A stretch of DNA of 64,000 nt from Gamsiella multidivaricata (Eukaryota > Mortierellomycota > Mortierellomycetes > Mortierellales > Mortierellaceae). The DNA is taken from positions 124,001 to 188,000 of the forward strand of contig NW_026251717.1 of assembly GCF_025024155.1 (NCBI RefSeq), read 5' to 3'. The notes below the pieces were generated by a model. It worked only from the letters and a program-made list of their open reading frames with translations. It made no database searches and had not been told where the DNA came from. Shown piece after piece: positions 57,993 through 64,000 of the stretch. Each line of letters opens with the position of its first letter. Within the stretch, counting starts at the first letter, position 1. The translations under genes and the position numbers were made by a program.

Positions 57993-60612
57993 CTAGTAAT
58001 ACCCTTCGACCTCAAAAGTACTCTTCCCGCCCATCCGCTCCACCAACTCATCCATCTTGCCCATCAGCTCCTGCCTCCACCGTTTTATCTCCCTATTGCC
58101 TCCACTCAACCTCCACCACCACACCCTGATCTGCATCTTCAAATCAAGTTGCCACTCCCAGATCCATACCGTGCAGTACGCAATCGTCGAGAACACCACC
58201 AATGTCGCCACCAGCCAAAACGCGATTAACCGGCCCATCGTCCAGAACTCTTGCAGCGACTCCCACCGACTCACCCAGATCGTCAACAACGTTGCGTCCA
58301 GAATAAAGCACACTGGCATCAACGCCAAACAGACCACAATCTTCCATGTCGCAATCACATCCCGTCCCGGCCAGCGCGATACGGGGAGATACGACTGGAA
58401 CGCCAACATTGCCTCGCGGCCCTTGTGCTTTGCGGCCCATGTTGCCAACAGACCCACGGGTCCGAAAAGAAGCGTTCCTGGAAGTGAGAGCAAGAACATG
58501 GGCGGGAGAAGGAACAGTGCAGGCAGGATATAGACCAATGCGGTCCATATACTAGGGTCGGCAGTCACCTGCCAATCCCGGATGCCCTTCTGAGTGAGAT
58601 TTCTGTCATAGGCGTTGATGTCGCGCTTCAGTGCTGCCATGTTGGGTGTCATCACCAGGTTGGCGTATCCCTTCGCGAATCGGCGGGTAAGTTCCAGTTT
58701 CTGAGGAACGGAGAGTTTTCGACCGGTGCTGTAAAGTCGTCGAGTCGCTTTGTACAGTCGGAGCTCATCATAGTTTGGCGCATTTAGAGTCAATCCTTCG
58801 ACCGCTGCGTGAATTATTTGTAGCAGCTCCGTGCATGCTATTGATATATATATCGAATGAATGTTAGTTATATCTCATTAATTACGATTATAAAATTCTT
58901 CGCCCTCAGACGATTAATGCCTACCTTTCTTCTTGGCCTCTCCTCCTTCACGATACATGGTCACCAGGTTGTCGGGAACTGTAATCGGGAGGCCGTAATC
59001 AGCATAGAATCGGGATCGGAACCGATGGCGGTTAAAGAAATTCAGTCCACAGGGTATAATCCTCAAAGACTTGGACGGGTGCTGTGCCAGATACCCCAAG
59101 ACCATGATCGTGCATCCGTACTTGAAGTCCAACAAATGATAGTCATCACTCGAGACGCCCTCAGGAAAGACCGCGACTGTGCGTCGGTCCTCAAAGTTTT
59201 TCCAGACACTCTCGTAAATCACAGAATGGTCGATCGGTCGCGAATATTGGAACGGACAAGGTTGTGCAGGAAAATGCGCGACGGGGCTGGCGATCATCGG
59301 GGACACGAGGCTATCCTGGCCGCTGGAAGATCCCGGGCTAGTGACAGTAACCTGTCCAGATCCGTGTCCGTTCAACAAATGCGAATGATCCGCCTCTTCC
59401 TCTCCATCTCCATACGCACTTGGCGAGGAAAGAATCGACAGCTTAGCATTGGATTCGCCATGTCTTGGGTTCGCATAAATCGCTCGAGCAGAGGAGTTGA
59501 AAGATCGGACCCTCTTCAGCAGGGGTGTTGCCTCTGTCGTATGGAAATCCTGTGGCGCCCTAAGGGATCCTGGAATATCGGCGCCAGTGTCCACAGTCTG
59601 CATCAGTTCCTCATGATCTATCCTCTCCGCATCCGGTGACTTCGAAAAGATCTTCTGCACAAACTTTCCGATCGTTCCTGTGGCACTGCTGGCCATAAAC
59701 GTGCCATTCTGTTCTTGTGCCTTTAGCGCATCATTGATCCCATTCCAGGTGTTGCCACGCTCCACCCTGATCTTCAGCGACCCATAACGGACAATCTTTC
59801 GGGACTTGATATAGGCGATATCGCGCTCAGAGGTCAGAGTAGCGGGTATCCACTTCAAGCCCGGGGGTTTGAAAACGACTTCGTTGTCGCTGACGACGCG
59901 CTCGACGACGGCGTAGCATTGGGTGACACGACTGTCTCTGGCTGCATCCTGAAAGGAGCCGCATTCGATGTAGACAGTATCTCCGACGCTCAGCTGCCAA
60001 CCTAATCCCTCGCCGACGATCGAGTTGCCGTCAGGGGATATGGTGACCTGACTTGTGCCGTCGTATTTCGTTGCATCTTGTGGTCTAATCATTTGACCCA
60101 AATTGCAATAGATAGAAGATCGGAATGTCAGCAAAAAAAAAAAATACGGAGACGAAGGACAGGGGCAACATGCCAGAAGTCTGGCGGTTGCAATAGGGGG
60201 ATGCAGGCAATAGGCAGCTGTCTTCAAGGTTCAGTTGTCTCTAGCGGTTGCTGGCCGCAATCTGCATTCTTGGGGAGCATAATTCAGAGCAATTGGCCCT
60301 GCTACTTTTCTCTCACCTTTGCACAGGAATGGCGCCAATCTTTCTGGCGATTCCTCCGATAGCGGTCTTAAAGTTGGGCTGTGCCATAAGGAAGGATATC
60401 TGACCGGGATAAGTTGCGAGTAGGGCGAGTCCGTCGAGGAGATAGTTGCCATGGTTGGAGACGACGAGGAGGGGTTCGTTCCCTGGGATGAATTCAGTGT
60501 GAAACGCGTCATAATCTCTGAAGAAGATATGGAAGAGAGTCCTGCACAGCAGCTTGACGAAGCTGTATAGCCCTGGGATTTTTCTGTGGACCATGCCCGG
60601 TGTTGAGTTCAT
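57993..60612 (-). CDS. Glycerol-3-phosphate/dihydroxyacetone-phosphate acyltransferase (Sct1/Gpt2 type)
   Basis: Three exons (60612-60317, 60084-58925, 58837-57993) close in phase to 766 residues, the size of yeast Sct1 and Gpt2. These ER enzymes make lysophosphatidic acid, the first step of glycerolipid synthesis. Motif I is VSNHGNYLLDG (the NHxxxxD pair), motif II is GAIPVQR, motif III is VFPEGVSSDDYHLLDF in place of the usual FPEGGSHD form, and motif IV is IIPCGLNFFNRH. Membrane helices lie in the C-terminal third (LVYILPALFLLPPMFLLSL and two more). Between motifs II and III lies an insert of about 345 residues, part of it Ser-rich and probably disordered. The ATG at 60612 is chosen because it precedes the conserved N-terminal region; an earlier in-frame ATG at 60840 would add a poorly conserved extension. 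Confidence 0.85.
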
Positions 60613-61176
60613 ATCTTTCTTTTCTGTAGAGGTAGTCAGTCGGTTGCTAGTGTGAAGTGTGTATCGTGGTGTGGTAAGATTGCGTGATGATGGTATAAAG
60701 AGAGGTAGATTCGATTTTGTAGGAGAGGAATGAGTGAATGAGGAGGATGGAGGAAGCGGGGTCCGATTGTAAGGATCAATCCATCGTAGCTTGACACTCC
60801 GTGGAAGAAGTGGAAAAGAAATGACAGAGAGCCATTCCATGTGTTTTTTTTACGGTTGATGAATCTTTCCTTCAGCCCACACTTTCTTACTTTCTTCCAA
60901 GGAGCGACGCCCAGAACATGTCCAACCTGCCCAAAAGAGGCAAAGTCTTTTTTTTCTTTCGGCTCGTCGGACAGGGCTAATTCAGTGGATGGCGCGTCCC
61001 ACTTTTGCCAACAAACAATAGTAATTGGTGTTCCTTTGTTAACCTTTCAACTGTTCTACATAATATCCCCACTCTCCTCTGTCTTGATAGACAAGATCCA
61101 ATAGGCAGTTTGGCCACTCAATTGAATGCTGTGCAGGAATAGACGGATGATATAAGCAAGAGCATCAGCCATTTTA
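60613..61176. other. Intergenic
   Basis: Contains the upstream region of the acyltransferase gene and the downstream flank of the next gene. No TATA box or extra gene is clear. Confidence 0.5.
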
Positions 61177-61851
61177 TTACAGGTTTAAAAATTTTGTATG
61201 GTTTGTTCTTGTACTCTCGTCCACCTCCCATGTATCCTGCGCAATAGCTCTAAGGTCCACTATGCTTCCGTTCCTCGATCTGCTATACATCCCCGAGGTC
61301 TGAGTCGGTGCCACAAATCCGGGTCCACCGATTTTGGAATACGACTTCCGTCGCACAGGTCCCCCATGATTTCTGAGTCCCAGGACCTGACTATTACAAG
61401 GTTGTGGTCCAATATCCGTCAAGATAAACTGCCGCAGATCGCTCGTCCACTGGAACGAATTCAGTATTGGCGAGAACGCGCTTCCAGGTGACGAAACTGC
61501 CGATGAACAGGACGAATACGTCGCAGAAGGCGGTGAGGACGACGAGAACATGGGTGAACAGGCAGAGTGAGAAAAAGGAGAGAGGGAGGACATGTTGATA
61601 GATAAACGCTGGTGGGGTTTATTGGGCCTGGACTCTGAGGTACTGTCAGGGCCTGGGATGAAGATATCATCGAACAGCATGGCGCGCATCCGTTCTTCTT
61701 CTTTTGGGATGAGTTCTACGTCTGAGAACTCGTTTTCGTCACCTGGAAGTTCAGGAATCGTTGTGAGAGGTATGCCAGATGCGATTATGAGAGCTGAGAG
61801 GTTGAAATCCATGTCCATGTCTGAAGCGATTTCTGTGTTCATGCTGGCCAT
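61177..61851 (-). CDS. Uncharacterised acidic, Ser/Pro-rich protein
   Basis: An intronless 224-residue frame with a good ATG. The first 60 residues are acidic (DMDMDFNLSAL, ELPGDENEFSDVELIPKEEE), the middle is a Ser/Pro string, and the end has LRNHGGPVRRKSYSKIGG. No transmembrane helix, signal peptide or known domain is visible. It is probably largely disordered, possibly a regulatory protein. A TATAAAAG element lies about 310 bases upstream. Confidence 0.6.
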   Translation of the reverse strand: MASMNTEIASDMDMDFNLSALIIASGIPLTTIPELPGDENEFSDVELIPKEEERMRAMLFDDIFIPGPDSTSESRPNKPHQRLSINMSSLSPFSHSACSPMFSSSSPPSATYSSCSSAVSSPGSAFSPILNSFQWTSDLRQFILTDIGPQPCNSQVLGLRNHGGPVRRKSYSKIGGPGFVAPTQTSGMYSRSRNGSIVDLRAIAQDTWEVDESTRTNHTKFLNL

Positions 61852-62952
61852 GGTCGCGGTATTATTTTGCCAAGTTATTAAGAATTATGGATGTACGAAT
61901 AACGTGATGTCTTTGCAAAGGGCAGTTCTGTGTACACTGAATGCGAGACGGTTACGACGGCAGGCTGGATGGGGTTGTGCGATTCCGATGTGCGTAAAAG
62001 GAGGTGAGATAATAAGGTGAATCGTTGTAGCTGGATAAAATGAATGAATAACAGTGTAGACACTAGGCAGTGGAAATGGATGAGGCAGATACGTTCATAT
62101 GTTAAAAAAGGATGGAGTATGGGCAAGGACGATTGAATACCGATCCTTCTGCGCTGTCTTTTATATCCACCTTCTTGATCTACCGGTCCCAGTCTCGCTT
62201 ACCTCTCTATCTCAATCAAAGCGTGTCAAAAGAAAGACACGCAAATGGCACGGCAATAGATACGAATTGTGTCTCTCTTTTCTGTCTCCTTTGAGAAGCA
62301 GCGGGCGTCATGCAAGGTAAGGAGGAGAATATTATCAAGGCAGGACTGAATAGCATCTAGAGGAAACGTAACTCCTGTTGGCGGTTGACGAGCACCAAGC
62401 TGAGTTAAGTGAGCAACAAATAAAAGAAAGATTGAGATGCCGGCACTTTTTTTCCTGGCTCCTCACTCGCATGGACCCTTTGGTGCTTCTCCTCAAAAAA
62501 AGTGAACATTTGCATTAATCCTGTAAAGCATTGTGCCGTTGAGGAAATGATCCTGCATTTCTAATTGCTGTATATGAATAGCAATTGAGCACTAGACGAT
62601 AAAAAGGAAGGACAAGGGATTAAAATGCTGGTGACCAAGTACAGAGTCTGAAGAGTGCGCAGGGATGGACCTGAATAACGGGCAGTTATATATATAGGAA
62701 GATGAGCAGTCGAAGTAACGACAATGATGCATGGTAGCTATCAATAGCTCCCGCCTTTTTTTTCATGTCTTTCTGTTAAGGACGCTCGGTAAAAAAAAAA
62801 AAAAAAAAAAAAAAAGAGGCCCCGAGAAACGTCGGAGACTGGGAGTGAAGAAGCGTTTTCTGGATGCTGAGGCACCCTATCAGCTGTTGTAACAAAGGGC
62901 ATGGCCATGCTCCTGTGTCCTGTGTTCTTGTTGAATGGTCGTTGAAGGGTTG
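61852..62952. other. Intergenic
   Basis: Promoter region of the 61851 gene and 3' flank of the next one. A run of 25 A lies at 62791-62815. No gene is seen. Confidence 0.5.
62158..62165 (-). promoter_or_regulatory. TATA box, probably of the 61851 gene
   Basis: TATAAAAG on the minus strand, followed toward the gene by a leader of about 280 bases. Another TATATATATA element lies at about 62685-62696, so two promoters are possible. Confidence 0.4.
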
Positions 62953-63912
62953 TTAAAAGTTGCAAGGAGAGAAAGAGTAAGAGTAGTAAGAAAAGTAAAA
63001 GAGAAAAAGACATAGTGGTGGCGGGTGGGGGTGAACGCACTTTTTTTTTGTCGCCCTCTTCTTCTTCCCAAAAATGAACCCGTACAAATCCCATGTAAAC
63101 CTAGATGTGTGTCCCCTATTGATTCCTCTTTTGTGGAGAGGGTGTCGTGGAGGACATTTATTATTTAAGTTTACGTCGAAATGCTCTTTGTAAAAAAACA
63201 AAAGTCCAGTTCTATTGGAGTTGAATGCAAGTCTGATGTTTGAGGCTACGTCAGACCAGTTTCGAACACCAGTTTCCACAACTATGACAGTTGTACCATC
63301 GTTGCGTTCTGCAAAGATAACAGGAATGCCTTCTCGTTGAAATGCCTCGACAATGGCCGTCTTGAGTTCATCGTGTCTTGTCGGCTGAGGGAATCTACAC
63401 ATGTGCGTTCGAGTTCCTTCTTGAGTGTTCACCAGTAGGAAATCCATTATGTATGCAACTGAGCTCTGTAAGAGAAAGACGGGGAATGGGTGAAGAGAGG
63501 AAAATGAAGAAGTTCATGGAGGAATGGAATTCCAGGCATGAACTGCTTCACGACGTTTCGGTATCACTGCGGGTTGAAAGTCAGATCCCTAGAAGAAATT
63601 GGTGCCATGCATTGGAGAAAAAAAAGCAATCCAAAAATAAAAAAAAGAGGTGATGCTATCATACCTGGAACGCGCCAAATACAAATATTAGGGGGGAGGG
63701 GGGGCCGCCTTTGTCTCTTACCCTTTTAGTTGGGACTGAAGGGAGTAGAGCTCATTCCAAGGGATATGCAAATACGAGTATGTAGCAGCAACAGGGAGAG
63801 CCGGCTTTCGATGCTCCAGCTCCTTGCAGCCATGTCTTTTGTTTCTCCAGAAGAATAGAAAACACGCCAAAAGGACAGGTAGACACGATTGGCACCATGG
63901 TCTGCTGTGCAA
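62953..63912 (-). CDS. Uncharacterised protein, two visible exons, start not found
   Basis: Exon blocks at 63912-63722 and about 63460-62953 can be joined in phase (donor GTAAGAG, acceptor in TTACAGAG). This gives HIPWNELYSLQSQLKG joined to SVAYIMDFLLVNTQEG, and then EAFQREGIPVIFAERND and TTVIVVETGVRNWSDVA. The upstream block has no ATG, so another first exon probably lies nearer or beyond the window end. If the second block were a separate gene, it could start at the ATG at 63447 (164 residues). The end (from about residue 115 of the second block) becomes basic and then hydrophobic and may include unspliced intron. No known domain is recognised. Confidence 0.45.
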
Positions 63913-64000
63913 GTGTATCTTCGCTACACCGGACGATTTAAACGCGCGTAGGATGGTAGTCTAAGAGACACACGCGACCTGAAACCCCCCACTGGTGCAA

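Noticed and set aside
1..64000. tRNA, rRNA or bacterial-type operon signals
   Set aside because: None could be recognised by eye, and the spliced genes show a nuclear fungal genome. A tRNA scan was not possible here.

Overview
The window reads as nuclear DNA of a filamentous fungus, most likely an early-diverging Mucoromycota such as a Mortierella-type mould. Genes are split by mostly short introns with GTAAGT-like donors. Conserved fungal families are present: an Ivy1-type BAR protein, a Kha1-type antiporter, a Pap1/Yap1-type bZIP factor, a UPF0658 Golgi protein and a Sct1/Gpt2-type acyltransferase. Crinkler-like (CRN) NTPases and ubiquitin-like/RING proteins, both common in that phylum, also occur. 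The genus is an inference. I found no operons, CRISPR arrays, rRNA or tRNA genes.

Layout. 1-4.1 kb: an uncertain spliced reading frame and a broken CRN gene (minus). 4.85-8.83 kb: IVY1-like gene (minus). 9.7-13.9 kb: a decayed and an intact tandem copy of an F-box/LRR gene (plus). 14.3-15.1 kb: a secreted Kre9/Knh1-like protein (minus). 17.1-19.0 kb: remains of an orphan gene and of a TnpB/Fanzor-like protein. 19.3-23.6 kb: two ubiquitin-like/RING genes and a pseudogene of the same family; a third intact copy lies at 31.2-32.2 kb in the opposite orientation and shares an identical 3' module with the first. 24.15-29.29 kb: KHA1-like cation/H+ antiporter (minus). 33.9-37.0 kb: tandem SDR genes with a retrotransposon integrase relic between them. 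37.15-39.66 kb: YAP1/PAP1-like gene (minus). 42.8-44.0 kb: metallophosphoesterase (minus). 44.2-49.0 kb: gene and transposon relics and a second broken CRN. 51.6-54.6 kb: UPF0658 membrane protein (minus). 55.5-57.6 kb: DDE transposase relics. 58.0-60.6 kb: glycerol-3-phosphate acyltransferase (minus). 61.2-63.9 kb: two uncharacterised proteins.

The housekeeping genes are intact and their exon phases close exactly when spliced. They alternate with rapidly changing blocks (CRN, RING, F-box, transposon relics) that hold most of the broken genes. The genes do not form one pathway. Themes are ubiquitin-type regulation (F-box and RING proteins), membrane and lipid biology (Ivy1, UPF0658, GPAT, antiporter), stress-responsive transcription (Yap1) and decayed effector-like NTPases. 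Exon borders were placed by hand from GT-AG sites and reading-frame continuity, so an individual edge could be off by a few bases.
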